NCBI GenBank assembly: GCA_002733415.1
Contig: NVVR01000019.1
Span: 1-59,386, forward strand
From: Kordia sp.
GTDB lineage: Bacteria > Bacteroidota > Bacteroidia > Flavobacteriales > Flavobacteriaceae
DNA length: 59,386 bases
Direction of reading: 5' to 3'
Under the pieces are notes generated by a model, which ran no database searches, was not told the DNA's origin, and saw only the letters and a program-made list of their open reading frames with translations. The position numbers were made by a program, and so were the translations under genes. Each line of letters opens with the position of its first letter. The stretch's first letter is position 1. Shown here in pieces: positions 1 through 8,766 of this stretch.

Positions 1-236
1 GCCCCGCTGAGATTCGCCCCAATGAGGAACGCGGCCATGAGGTCCGCCCCGATGAGCTTCGCCCCTCTGAGATTCGCCCCACGGAGGTCCGCGGCCATGA
101 GGTTCGCGTAGCTGAGGTCCTCCTCACTGAGGTCCTCGAAACAGAGGTCCGGCCGCTGGTCCGGATGCTCTGCTCGCCATTTATTCCAGGCCGAAATTCC
201 GCCCGTCAACACTTTCAGCTGTTCAGGATTTGCCAT
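1..236 (-). CDS. Pentapeptide-repeat protein, 3' part missing (foreign fragment)
   Basis: Reading from the ATG at 234-236 toward position 1 gives [10 protein letters not shown] and then, from about residue 38, a run of A(D/N)LxG-type pentapeptides ([20 protein letters not shown]), the right-handed beta-helix repeat. The frame stays open to the window edge, so the C-terminus is missing. Base composition is GC-rich and unlike the flavobacterial genes that start at about 471. The next bases on the plus strand belong to an unrelated fabD tail, so this is a short foreign piece, probably a chimeric join. The repeat gives the fold but no specific function. Confidence 0.75.
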   Translation of the reverse strand, partial: MANPEQLKVLTGGISAWNKWRAEHPDQRPDLCFEDLSEEDLSYANLMAADLRGANLRGAKLIGADLMAAFLIGANLSG

Positions 237-257
237 CGACGTCCCGAGCATACCTGA

Positions 258-419
258 CCTAGACGTCCTGCTGTTATGAAGGAGTTGGGCGTCGACACGA
301 TGGTCGAAATCGGTGCCGGTAAAGTACTGTCGGGGTTAGGCCGGCGGATCGACGCGGATTTGGGCGCCATGTCCGTGGGCACGCCCGAGACGATCGAGGA
401 ATTCCTGAACGGTCTTTGA
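258..419 (+). CDS. fabD: Malonyl-CoA:ACP transacylase, C-terminal fragment (foreign)
   Basis: An open frame ending in TGA at 417-419 encodes [20 protein letters not shown] and then a short tail ending NGL. The [12 protein letters not shown] block is the conserved C-terminal segment of FabD, which loads malonyl groups onto acyl carrier protein in fatty acid synthesis. A stop lies in frame at 255-257, so the true FabD sequence enters somewhere between there and the ATG at 276. The rest of the gene is absent. GC content and the fabD-fabG order suggest an alphaproteobacterium. It is not part of the flavobacterial chromosome that follows. Confidence 0.7.
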   Translation, partial: PRRPAVMKELGVDTMVEIGAGKVLSGLGRRIDADLGAMSVGTPETIEEFLNGL

Positions 420-449
420 GAGGCCCCGGGAGGAACATGAGAGGACACC

Positions 450-470
450 ATGTTTGATCTGACGGACAAG
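450..470 (+). CDS. fabG: FabG start, seven codons only (foreign)
   Basis: After the fabD stop, an AGGA-type ribosome site precedes an ATG at 450-452 and the codons MFDLTDK, the usual start of alphaproteobacterial 3-oxoacyl-ACP reductase FabG. The match breaks at about 470, where AT-rich cbiA sequence begins on the other strand. It is useful only as a marker of the junction. The call rests on seven residues plus the fabD context. Confidence 0.5.
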
Positions 471-1405
471 AACTCTTTAATACTCGTTAGCATTTCTTTA
501 TTGCTAGAAAGTTCTTTTAAATAGGATTCTGGGTAGCCTCCAGGGAAATATATAAAATCACTATCAGGAATTTTGGTATCATGTATAGGACTAAAAAAAT
601 GGACTTTGCCTAATTGTTTCATCGCCGCAATATTTTGAGGGTAAATAAAGTTGAAAGCTTCATCTTTGGCCACAGCAAATTTGATACTTCTTTCTTGTAC
701 TGTTTGTTTTAGAGAAACAGCTTTTGTTTCAATTTCTTTTGAAGCTCCTAAAATTGCTTTCCAATTTACCGTTTTTTCTAGCTCATCAGCAATTTGATCA
801 ATTACAGTGTCAAACTTTTCTATCTCTAGTATATTTAACCCTAGATGCCTTGAAGGAATAGCAATGTTTTTTAAATTAGACAAATAACCAAAACAGTGTA
901 CACCAATATCTTCACAGGCTTCTTTTAACATTAGGTAATGTCTTTCTGACCCTACACGATTAAAAACAACACCCATTATATCTACCTCTTTATCAAAATT
1001 TACAAAACCTTGAATAAGAGGAGCTACAGAGTAGGCAACAGCTTTAGCATCAATCACCATTAAAACAGGTGTTTTTAACTTTTTCGCCAATTCTGCTGTA
1101 CTTCCTTGATCTTTTTTTGCACCATCAAACAAACCCATAACACCTTCTACACAATTAACTTGTGTATCTTTTCCATAAAAACTTAAACAAGTATTTATTT
1201 CATCCTCTTTCATCATAAACAAATCCAGATTGACGCCAACTTTAGCACATGCCAATTCATGAAATTTAGGATCAATGTAATCTGGCCCTACTTTAAAAGG
1301 CTGAACAGTTATCTTTTTATTTTTTAATAAGCGCAATAAGCCTAAAGTAATGGTGGTTTTACCCGCATTACTATTTGGTGCTGATATGATGAGTTGTTTG
1401 TTCAA
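471..1405 (-). CDS. cbiA: Cobyrinate a,c-diamide synthase, C-terminus lost at the junction
   Basis: CbiA/CobB amidates carboxylates a and c of (cobalt-)cobyrinate using glutamine and ATP. The N-terminus carries the dethiobiotin-synthetase-like P-loop SNAGKTT (about residues 12-18) and the conserved KVGPDYIDP block. The amidotransferase domain starts with FPGGYPE near residue 288. About 311 residues are genuine; the frame then runs into foreign DNA at about 471 and on to an irrelevant stop near 215. Family members are about 430-460 residues, so the catalytic cysteine region is missing here. It is the last visible gene of the riboswitch-led operon, 11 bp after the chelatase-like gene. The intact gene presumably continues in the real genome. 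Confidence 0.9.
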
Positions 1406-1416
1406 AAAAATATGAG

Positions 1417-3060
1417 TTATAGGTTTTCTGTAATTAAAACTTCATAATTGGCATTGATGCGATTCGCAAATTCATTAGCTACTCCAATTTTCACCATCCC
1501 TTTTTCTGCATCAATAATTTGAGTTGTATGTATTCCTTTACAATAGGTTTGAAAAGCAAGTATTGTATCTTCTAAATTATTTTCTATGTTTAATTTTCCA
1601 TCAGTAATAATATGAAGCTTATGGTTGAATTCTATATCAGAACAAATCCCTTTTACTTGCTTAAATCCAGCGATAAAATTGGTTTTACCTCCTGTTTTAA
1701 GTGCTGTTAATGCGACTTCAATATCTTTTAAAATTCCTGTTTGATTTAAAATATGTTGCGCTTCTCCATCAAATAAAGAGATGATAGAAAATTGAGTGTT
1801 TTGGTTTTTTGAATTTTCCGCTATTTTATGTACCGTTCCTTTAGCATAGGCTATAATTTGATCTTTTAACATAGAACCACTTGAATCTATTAAAAAAATA
1901 TGATGCTGCTTTAAAAAATTGCTTTTTCGTTTGGTTTTTAATTCAAATTTATCAGTAGCTAAATATTGACTTACTGTTTTTTTTGTGTCTACAAAAGTAA
2001 GGTTATCTTCAAAGTTTTGAATTGAATTCATTCCATTCTGAATCGTATCTGTAGGTGTTTCTTTTTGCTTTTGAAATTTATTTTGTGGACTTATAATACT
2101 CGCTTTTTCTTCTTTTGAAAAGCTGGTTTCAGAAGGTGTTTCCTGTTGTTGGTTGTTTTGGTTTTGAGATGGGTTTTGCTGATTTGGAGTATTGTTTAAA
2201 CTTCGATGGTTTAATACAAAATCTGAGATTCTATCTACATCCTTTGTTGTTATTTGTGAAGTATTTTGAAAAGCAGCAAAAGCTCTAGCTGTTTTTAGAA
2301 GTAAAATATCTGCACGTAAACCTTCTACTTGATGTTGAATAGCTAATTCACTACAATATTCAATAATAGCATCATTTACTTTTACAGATTTTAATTTGCT
2401 TTTAGCAACTACAATTTGCTTAGAAATAGCTGCATCTTTACTTTTGTAATTGATTATGAATTGTGAGGGGTTATCATCAAATTCAAAACGTTGTTTGATA
2501 ATTTTTTGACGTACTTTAGAATCTATAGGTGTTGTAATGTTTACACTTAACCCAAAACGATCTTTTAATTGTGGCCTTAAGTTTCCTTCTTCAGGATTCA
2601 TAGAACCAACCAAGCAAAACTGACTATTAAAATAACGCGACACGCCTTCTCTTTCTAAATAATATTTCCCTGAAGCTGCAGCATCTAATAATATATCTGT
2701 AAGATAATCTTGTAATAAATTAACCTCATCTATATATAAAATCCCTTGATGTGCTTGTGCCATTAAGCCGAGATTAATAACTTCTTTTTTAGAATTAATC
2801 AATTGTTCTAAATCAACATTTCCAATAAGCCTATCTTCAGATACTCCAATAGGTAGGTTAACAAAAGGATAATTTTGTTGGTCACCCATTAAACTTGTTA
2901 GAGATCTAATTAAAGTAGTTTTCCCTGTACCCTTATCACCAATGGCTAATACACCACCAATAAGAGGATCGACCAAATTTAAAATGAGTGCTAATTTGAA
3001 ATCATCTTGACCAACAATGGCTGAAAAAGGAAAACAGAGTTGTTTTTTATTTATTACCAT
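1417..3060 (-). CDS. ChlI-ChlD-type AAA+/VWA chelatase subunit
   Basis: This 547-residue protein fuses the two helper subunits of class I metal chelatases. The AAA+ part has Walker A GDKGTGKTT (41-49), Walker B ILYIDEV (107-113) and GSMNPEEG (152-159). A Gln/Asn-rich linker (about 290-310) leads to a VWA domain with the MIDAS motif DSSGS (392-396). Such ATPases drive Mg insertion by ChlH/BchH or Co insertion by CobN. The B12 operon context argues for cobalt, but no CobN lies in the window and CbiX, an ATP-independent early chelatase, is present. Its start overlaps the upstream gene's stop by 7 bp. The family is certain; the metal and the partner are inferred. Confidence 0.85.
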   Translation of the reverse strand: MVINKKQLCFPFSAIVGQDDFKLALILNLVDPLIGGVLAIGDKGTGKTTLIRSLTSLMGDQQNYPFVNLPIGVSEDRLIGNVDLEQLINSKKEVINLGLMAQAHQGILYIDEVNLLQDYLTDILLDAAASGKYYLEREGVSRYFNSQFCLVGSMNPEEGNLRPQLKDRFGLSVNITTPIDSKVRQKIIKQRFEFDDNPSQFIINYKSKDAAISKQIVVAKSKLKSVKVNDAIIEYCSELAIQHQVEGLRADILLLKTARAFAAFQNTSQITTKDVDRISDFVLNHRSLNNTPNQQNPSQNQNNQQQETPSETSFSKEEKASIISPQNKFQKQKETPTDTIQNGMNSIQNFEDNLTFVDTKKTVSQYLATDKFELKTKRKSNFLKQHHIFLIDSSGSMLKDQIIAYAKGTVHKIAENSKNQNTQFSIISLFDGEAQHILNQTGILKDIEVALTALKTGGKTNFIAGFKQVKGICSDIEFNHKLHIITDGKLNIENNLEDTILAFQTYCKGIHTTQIIDAEKGMVKIGVANEFANRINANYEVLITENL

Positions 3061-3773
3061 AATCCAGAAATACTATTATATGTCCATATAATACCAATAA
3101 TTGCTGCTCCTGCTCCTGCAACACCATTCATCCACTTAAAAATAGATAAATTTCGTTCTAAAAACCGACTCATTACATAAATTAAAACATAACTATAAAC
3201 AGCCATTGCTACAATTATCCCTAAAGATTCTACAGCCAAAATAAGAATCGCATCAGCTACTGTAGCACTACTTAATACTAGTGCTGAAGTCAAGGCACCT
3301 CCTGTACCTGCTAGTCCGTGTAGCATGCCTATCCAGAATGATTTATTCATAGGGTTTACAGCTATTTCTTCTCCTTTGGTTCCATGTAAATGTATTGGAT
3401 TAGAAATATCATGTTCATGAACTTCAATTTTCTTATGATCTCTTACCATTTCATTAATAACATGATTTCTTTTGATTGCTACAACTCCTAACCAAATCAT
3501 AATAGGACCAATAACCAATTCGGCATAAAAAGAAATATCATTCACAAACAAAGTTGCCATACTTTTAAAAAGGAGTGCAACCCCACCAAAAAGTAAGAGA
3601 GTAACCGAATGCCCAAATGCCCATTGTGACGCTTTAAAAACTGTTTTAAAGCTAACCTTTTCTTTATTAATAGCATTTTCGGTAGCTAATACTGAAACTG
3701 CTGTTACGTGATCGGGTTCAAAAGAGTGTAAAATACCAGCCATTAAAGGCCTAATCAAAGAAGTTAAAGTCAT
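3054..3773 (-). CDS. NiCoT/UreH-like metal transporter, probable cobalt uptake
   Basis: This is a 239-residue membrane protein with about six hydrophobic segments. An early GILHSFEPDHVTAVS segment (His16, Asp21, His22) resembles the metal-binding HxxxxDH signature of nickel/cobalt permeases and UreH-like proteins. A cytosolic-looking His-rich loop (about 112-130) and a second helix with a GMLHGLAG motif add possible metal ligands. It sits between cbiD and the chelatase-like gene, overlapping cbiD by 4 bp, so cobalt supply to the pathway is the natural role. The substrate is inferred from context; nickel or another cation cannot be excluded. It lacks the separate subunits of a CbiMNQO system. 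Confidence 0.75.
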   Translation of the reverse strand: MTLTSLIRPLMAGILHSFEPDHVTAVSVLATENAINKEKVSFKTVFKASQWAFGHSVTLLLFGGVALLFKSMATLFVNDISFYAELVIGPIMIWLGVVAIKRNHVINEMVRDHKKIEVHEHDISNPIHLHGTKGEEIAVNPMNKSFWIGMLHGLAGTGGALTSALVLSSATVADAILILAVESLGIIVAMAVYSYVLIYVMSRFLERNLSIFKWMNGVAGAGAAIIGIIWTYNSISGLW

Positions 3774-4855
3774 TTTTTAATATATTTAATAAGTGTTCCG
3801 TTTTTATGAATAAGGTAAATGTTCAATTCTACCTGTTTAATTTTTGTATGTGTATGTTGGTAACAGTGTTCTAATAATAATTGAAAAAAAAGCGAGTCTT
3901 GTTTAAAATCAAATAATTCAATTAATCGCCCAGCCATATTTAACGCTTTAATTTTGTCAGCATCTTTAAAGCCAACTTGCTGAGCTAGCTGAACTACAAA
4001 ATCTTTATTCCAACTAGATACACAACTATGAGTATCTGTAATTCCGCCTGCTAATTTTACTGCCTTTCCGAGCATAATTCCAATGCTTACTTTTTCAATA
4101 GGAGAATCATTGATTTTAGTAAGGGTTTCCCCAATCCAATTTCCGTAATGGATAAAAGCATATTCAGGTAAATGGTTGAATTTGTTTCGCAAATATTTTT
4201 CACTTCTTGCTCCAGAATTAATAACCAACTCTTTAATGTTATTGGCTACTGCAACATCAATACCTTGTTCGATACTGGCTATATAAGATGATGACGAGTA
4301 TGGTTTTACGATACCACTTGTTCCTAAAATAGACAAGCCATTCATTATACCTACGCGTTCATTAAGTGTGCGTTTGGCAATTTTTTTTCCATTTGTAACA
4401 TAAACAGTTACTGATACGCCGCATTCTAAATCATAATCGTGCAATAATTTTTGAATGGCACTAGATATCATTTTTCTTGGTACAGGGTTTATAGCAGGTT
4501 CTCCTATAGCAAGTTCTAATCCTTTAAGGGTTACTGTTCCAACCCCCTCGCCAGCAATAAACTGAATATCTTTTTGTTGCGTTAATTTTAGGACACATCC
4601 AATTTCTGCTCCATTTGTTACGTCAGGATCATCTCCTGCGTCTTTAATTACTGAACACTTAGCTGTATTTTCTGTAAACTCACAATGATGAATAGGAATT
4701 TCAACTACCTTATCAATAGGTAAATGTACATGTACAGCCGTATTCATTTTTTGATGAATGATAGCCATCAATGCTGATTTAGCAGCTGCAGTAGCATAGG
4801 TTCCTGTTGTAAAACCATCTCTTAAAGGCCCTTTAGGAATTTTTCTTAAACTCAT
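3770..4855 (-). CDS. cbiD: Cobalt-precorrin-5B C1-methyltransferase
   Basis: CbiD methylates C1 of cobalt-precorrin-5B in the anaerobic, early-cobalt B12 route. The 361-residue protein starts with the family block LRDGFTTGTYATAAAKSA and keeps the internal Gly/Asp-rich blocks (for example KDAGDDPDVTNGAEIG). Its length matches the family. It overlaps cbiJ by 4 bp (ATGA) and the transporter gene by 4 bp, so translation is probably coupled. CbiD marks the pathway as anaerobic-type, since the aerobic route uses CobF instead. I see no damage to the gene. Confidence 0.95.
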   Translation of the reverse strand: MSLRKIPKGPLRDGFTTGTYATAAAKSALMAIIHQKMNTAVHVHLPIDKVVEIPIHHCEFTENTAKCSVIKDAGDDPDVTNGAEIGCVLKLTQQKDIQFIAGEGVGTVTLKGLELAIGEPAINPVPRKMISSAIQKLLHDYDLECGVSVTVYVTNGKKIAKRTLNERVGIMNGLSILGTSGIVKPYSSSSYIASIEQGIDVAVANNIKELVINSGARSEKYLRNKFNHLPEYAFIHYGNWIGETLTKINDSPIEKVSIGIMLGKAVKLAGGITDTHSCVSSWNKDFVVQLAQQVGFKDADKIKALNMAGRLIELFDFKQDSLFFQLLLEHCYQHTHTKIKQVELNIYLIHKNGTLIKYIKK

Positions 4856-5607
4856 AATGTAATGGTTTTAGAAATTAATAACTCCAATTCATCAACACTA
4901 TATACTAGCTTAAAATACGCTGGTATTTTAGGTTGATTGATAATGATAATTTGTGCATTTGTTTTTAATGCCGCTTCAATTTTTGTGCTTAAAAAACCAC
5001 TATTTCCAGTTTCTTTGGTTAAAATAATATTGATCCTATTGGCTTGGATTAAATCAATTTCTTTTTTCAAATTTGAAGAAGGCAAGCCTAAAATCAATTG
5101 CTTATCAGGAAAATTACTATCTTTTGCTATAGCTAATGATTCTGGTCTATTAAGTATTCTGAAGTAGGTAGTATTATTTTGCCACCAAGGTTTTAATCTT
5201 TTAATAGATTGCACACCTGTTAATGCTAATAATGTTTGATCTTCTTTTAATAATTCAGAAGCTGCATCATACGTATTCACGTAGGATACCAATGGATGAA
5301 TTGTTTTAGAAAGTAGTTTTCTCCCAAAGCGTATAACAGGGATTTGTAGACTTTTTGCTACTGTTTCTATAGTGTTATGAAGTATTTCTGCAAAGGGATG
5401 AGAAGCATTAATAATAATTTTGATGCTATTTTCTATTAAATAATCTTCTAATTGTTTCTCATTCAATGCTCCATGCCTATAACTAGTTACTTTAGTTTCT
5501 TCAAAAGGGATATTTGTTTTTGTTGAATACACAAACGGCATAACCAAACCCTCTAATAAAGTTGCTGCTTTTTTCCCTTCTGTTGTTCCTCCAAATACCA
5601 GTATCAT
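4852..5607 (-). CDS. cbiJ: Precorrin-6A / cobalt-precorrin-6A reductase
   Basis: CbiJ/CobK reduces the macrocycle of (cobalt-)precorrin-6A with NAD(P)H. The 251-residue protein begins MILVFGGTTEGKKAA, the Rossmann-like start typical of this family, and carries the ASHPFAE block (about 69-75) and an LALTGVQSI segment. It lies 21 bp after cbiG-cobM and overlaps cbiD by 4 bp. Length and neighbours agree with the assignment. The cofactor (NADH versus NADPH) cannot be told from the sequence. Confidence 0.92.
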   Translation of the reverse strand: MILVFGGTTEGKKAATLLEGLVMPFVYSTKTNIPFEETKVTSYRHGALNEKQLEDYLIENSIKIIINASHPFAEILHNTIETVAKSLQIPVIRFGRKLLSKTIHPLVSYVNTYDAASELLKEDQTLLALTGVQSIKRLKPWWQNNTTYFRILNRPESLAIAKDSNFPDKQLILGLPSSNLKKEIDLIQANRINIILTKETGNSGFLSTKIEAALKTNAQIIIINQPKIPAYFKLVYSVDELELLISKTITL

Positions 5608-5628
5608 TTTTCTTTTTATTATGAGTGA

Positions 5629-7470
5629 TTATTCTGTTACTACAAACTTTTTATTGGTTCTAAAAATGTGTTTCCATTCAGGACTATATAATTGAGATCT
5701 GTTTTTACGTGCTCCAATAGCATGCCCTACAACAATTAATACAGTTCTTGTTTTTTTACTCTTTTTTACAATCTGTGCTAGGTTCTCTAATTTCCCTTGA
5801 AAAATCTCTTCATCTTTCCAAGTGATTCTGTACATCACAGCCACAGGAGTATCAACATTAAAATGTTCTAATAACTGGGCTTCTACTTTTTTAGCGATAC
5901 CTACACTTAAAAAAATACACATGGTAGCATTGGTAGCTGCAAATGCTGCAATACTTTCTTTTGAAGGCATAGGCGTTTTTCCTTCTCCACGAGTTAATAC
6001 AATTGATTGTACTACTTCAGGAATGGTGAATTCTGATTTTAATACGGCTGCTGCTGCACTAAAAGAAGAAATTCCTGGCACAATGAAATAGTCCATTCCC
6101 AACTCATCAAAAATGGTCATTTGTTCTTGAATGGCTCCATATAAAGAAGGATCTCCACATTGCAAACGAACAATAGAATTTCCTTTTTTATAATGTTCTT
6201 GCATTAATGAAATTTGCTCTTCCAATGTCATCATTGCGGAGTTTCTAACTACAGCTCCTGCTTTACACCAATTGGTCATTTCTTCAGGAATTAAACTCCC
6301 TGCATATAACACGCAATCTGCTGTTTCTAAATATTGTTTTCCTTTTACTGTTATTAATTCTTCATCTCCTGGTCCAGCCCCAATAATTGCGATGGCAGTT
6401 TTACGTGTCACATTAGCATCTAAAGCTACCGAAAAGGTGAATTTTTCATTAGTAACTAAATGTATTTTCTGTTTTTCAACAAGTAAACTATTATTACCAG
6501 AAAGTAACATTGCACAAGATTCTGAAACACCATCAACACCAATTTTAGATTGCACCATTTTACTTGGATTGGGTATTGAAACGGTATTTATTTCTTCGGA
6601 AGTAAATGTGCTGAAAGGAATATTGTTAGCTTCACTAAAATCTAAATAAGCTTGCTGCGCTGATTTGATATCAATTGAGCCAAAGTTTTTAATAGCAGAA
6701 AATTGTACCCCTTCAGCGGCTAGTTTTAATTTAAATGTTTCTTGAAACAGCGTAAAATCTAATTTTTTAGAACATCCTGATCCAACTGAAAGCACCTTTG
6801 GTATAAAAAACAAACTAGGAATTGTTGCCTCGTATATCTTATAACTTACTGCAACAAATAGTTCAAATTTAGAATAATCAATGTCATTTTCATTATAAAA
6901 AACAGTAATAAAACTGGGGCTTGTTTTCTCTAAATACTGTGTGCCTTTATCATTAATATCTAAAAGTAACGCGGTTGATTTATTGTTAACAAACAAAGCC
7001 ATTGTTTTGTTCATGGATATTGAACTTTCTGTTTGCCAATCAAATTGATTAGCAAGTGTGTCTAATGCCCAAATGTTTTGCACATCACTAGATGTAGATA
7101 TGATAGGGTTTGCGCCTAATACGCCTGCTATTTTTGAAGCAAAATCATTTGCACCTCCTTTATGCCCACTCAATACTGATTGTACATTTACTCCCAAATC
7201 ATCTACAGAAACGACTGCAGGGTCAGTATTCTTATCTTGTATATGCGGTGCAATTAATCGCACACAGATACCCAAAGCTGTAACAAAACAAAGACCATCT
7301 AGTTTTATAAAATTATCAGTTAGATATTCTGAAATAGATGCAATAGTTGATACATTTCCATTACTAGATTGTAAGGTAGTTATGACCAATGATTTTGGAA
7401 ATTCTTTCTGAATAGTAAGCGCTTTTTCTAACCCTTTTTCAGTAACTGCTATAATGGCTATTTTTTTCAT
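5629..7470 (-). CDS. CbiG-CobM fusion: cobalt-precorrin-5A hydrolase and precorrin-4 C11-methyltransferase
   Basis: This is a 613-residue two-domain protein. Residues 1 to about 345 are CbiG, which opens the delta-lactone ring in the anaerobic pathway and releases acetaldehyde; the SGHKGGAND block (101-109) is diagnostic. Residues 358-613 are the CobM/CbiF SAM-dependent C11 methyltransferase, starting AIIGAGPGDEELIT and containing QCGDPSLYG and VPGISSF. The two activities are consecutive steps, so the fusion is sensible. The start codon directly abuts the cbiE-cbiT stop codon. Both domains look intact. Confidence 0.93.
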   Translation of the reverse strand: MKKIAIIAVTEKGLEKALTIQKEFPKSLVITTLQSSNGNVSTIASISEYLTDNFIKLDGLCFVTALGICVRLIAPHIQDKNTDPAVVSVDDLGVNVQSVLSGHKGGANDFASKIAGVLGANPIISTSSDVQNIWALDTLANQFDWQTESSISMNKTMALFVNNKSTALLLDINDKGTQYLEKTSPSFITVFYNENDIDYSKFELFVAVSYKIYEATIPSLFFIPKVLSVGSGCSKKLDFTLFQETFKLKLAAEGVQFSAIKNFGSIDIKSAQQAYLDFSEANNIPFSTFTSEEINTVSIPNPSKMVQSKIGVDGVSESCAMLLSGNNSLLVEKQKIHLVTNEKFTFSVALDANVTRKTAIAIIGAGPGDEELITVKGKQYLETADCVLYAGSLIPEEMTNWCKAGAVVRNSAMMTLEEQISLMQEHYKKGNSIVRLQCGDPSLYGAIQEQMTIFDELGMDYFIVPGISSFSAAAAVLKSEFTIPEVVQSIVLTRGEGKTPMPSKESIAAFAATNATMCIFLSVGIAKKVEAQLLEHFNVDTPVAVMYRITWKDEEIFQGKLENLAQIVKKSKKTRTVLIVVGHAIGARKNRSQLYSPEWKHIFRTNKKFVVTE

Positions 7471-8670
7471 TTATATTTTTTCTGCTGAGTGAATGCTAAT
7501 TTTATTATGTTCGTTTACTTGAATAACAACGGTATTAATCGTGTAATTTAATTTTGAAAGCTCTTCTATAAATATATGTGTGCTACTATCTTTTACGGCA
7601 TTGGTTACTATTCGTACAGATGGATTTAATTGATGAATTATATGAATCAATTCTTTTAATCGCCCGCCATGGCCCCCAATAAATACAACATCTGGAAGAG
7701 GTAGTTCTTTTAAATTGAGGTTAAAAAAATCGTCAATAATAATCTCAATACCAGGTGTAGAAAATCGCTCTGTATTTTGCTGGATAATATCAGTACATTC
7801 TGTTCGTTTTTCGAAAGCAATGATTTTTAAATGCGGAAAATGTTGTTTGGCTTCAATTGCTACAGATCCTGTACAAGAACCTATATCCCAAAAAACTGCT
7901 TTACTTTGTAATTGTAATGCATTAATGGCACTTAATCGGATGGGCATTTTGGTAATCATATTTTCCCGATTCGTTAATGGAATAAAAGAAGCATCCGGAA
8001 TACCAAAAGGTTTATCTTTTGGTGCTGTCTGTTTTAATAATACACAGTTTAAGTTATCATGTGTTATTTTTGAACAAGTGACTAAATTTAGTTGTTCAAT
8101 ATGTTCTTGATTTCCGTCTAAAGCTTCACCAATGGTTATCGAATAATTATCGAATCCATATTGCAACATGCGTTTAGCAATTTCGGAAGGTGTTTTTTTA
8201 TTGTCTGTTAATACGCCAATTAATTCATCTCTATTAATTAAAGCTTCATCTAAAGCCGACCAATCTCTACCATGCACAGATACCGATTTTAATGTATTGT
8301 AGTTTGTTTGTGTTTTATGACATAATAACTGAATGCTATTGAAATAAGGAAATGCTTTTAATTTGGCGTCAGGCAATAAACGCTGTAAGGTATTTCCGAA
8401 ACCATAGAAAAAAGGATCTCCAGAAGCAAAAACAACAATAGAAGTATCAAACGTGTTATATTGATTAATAAGTTCCCCCATTTTCCCTGAAATTTCAATC
8501 CAAGTATGATTTTTAGGTAAGTATGATTTTACCAATTCGTAATGACGTTTTCCGCCAGAAAAAACTATTGATTCATGGATTAACTCCAAGACATCATCAT
8601 TCCATTTTGGAAAAGGATGATTGCTAATTCCAATCAAATAAAAATCGATATGTGTATCCGTTTGCTTCAT
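7471..8670 (-). CDS. cobL: CbiE-CbiT (CobL): precorrin-6B C5,15-methyltransferase, decarboxylating
   Basis: This 399-residue fusion methylates C5 and C15 and decarboxylates the C12 acetate side chain. The N-terminal CbiE part (about 1-210) has the tetrapyrrole methylase segment ASGDPFFYG (82-90) and SVHGRDW (131-137). The C-terminal CbiT part has the class I methyltransferase SAM loop DIGSCTGSVAIE (262-273) and the FIGGHGG block. The gene abuts cbiG-cobM. A 96-bp gap separates it from bluB upstream; I see no gene or clear promoter in that gap. Confidence 0.93.
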   Translation of the reverse strand: MKQTDTHIDFYLIGISNHPFPKWNDDVLELIHESIVFSGGKRHYELVKSYLPKNHTWIEISGKMGELINQYNTFDTSIVVFASGDPFFYGFGNTLQRLLPDAKLKAFPYFNSIQLLCHKTQTNYNTLKSVSVHGRDWSALDEALINRDELIGVLTDNKKTPSEIAKRMLQYGFDNYSITIGEALDGNQEHIEQLNLVTCSKITHDNLNCVLLKQTAPKDKPFGIPDASFIPLTNRENMITKMPIRLSAINALQLQSKAVFWDIGSCTGSVAIEAKQHFPHLKIIAFEKRTECTDIIQQNTERFSTPGIEIIIDDFFNLNLKELPLPDVVFIGGHGGRLKELIHIIHQLNPSVRIVTNAVKDSSTHIFIEELSKLNYTINTVVIQVNEHNKISIHSAEKI

Positions 8671-8766
8671 TTACTCGATAATAGAGGTTTAAATATTCTC
8701 AAGCCTACCTTGAAATTTTCAATATTATTCTCTTACTGATGCTTAGTGATTTTGTTTCGAGATATT

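Noticed and set aside
215..470. Continuation of the cbiA reading frame to a stop near 215
   Set aside because: After about 471 the translation becomes low-similarity Ser/Pro/Arg-rich sequence and lies antisense to a recognisable fabD/fabG segment, so it is an artefact of the junction.
4937..5167. Plus-strand open frames inside the B12 genes (for example here and at 6272, 7058, 7715)
   Set aside because: They are shadows of strongly supported minus-strand genes and have no recognisable protein features.
8671..8766. Possible promoter or small RNA in the gap between bluB and cbiE-cbiT
   Set aside because: No TAnnTTTG box with spacing, no stable hairpin and no open frame could be seen; it is most likely an untranslated operon spacer.
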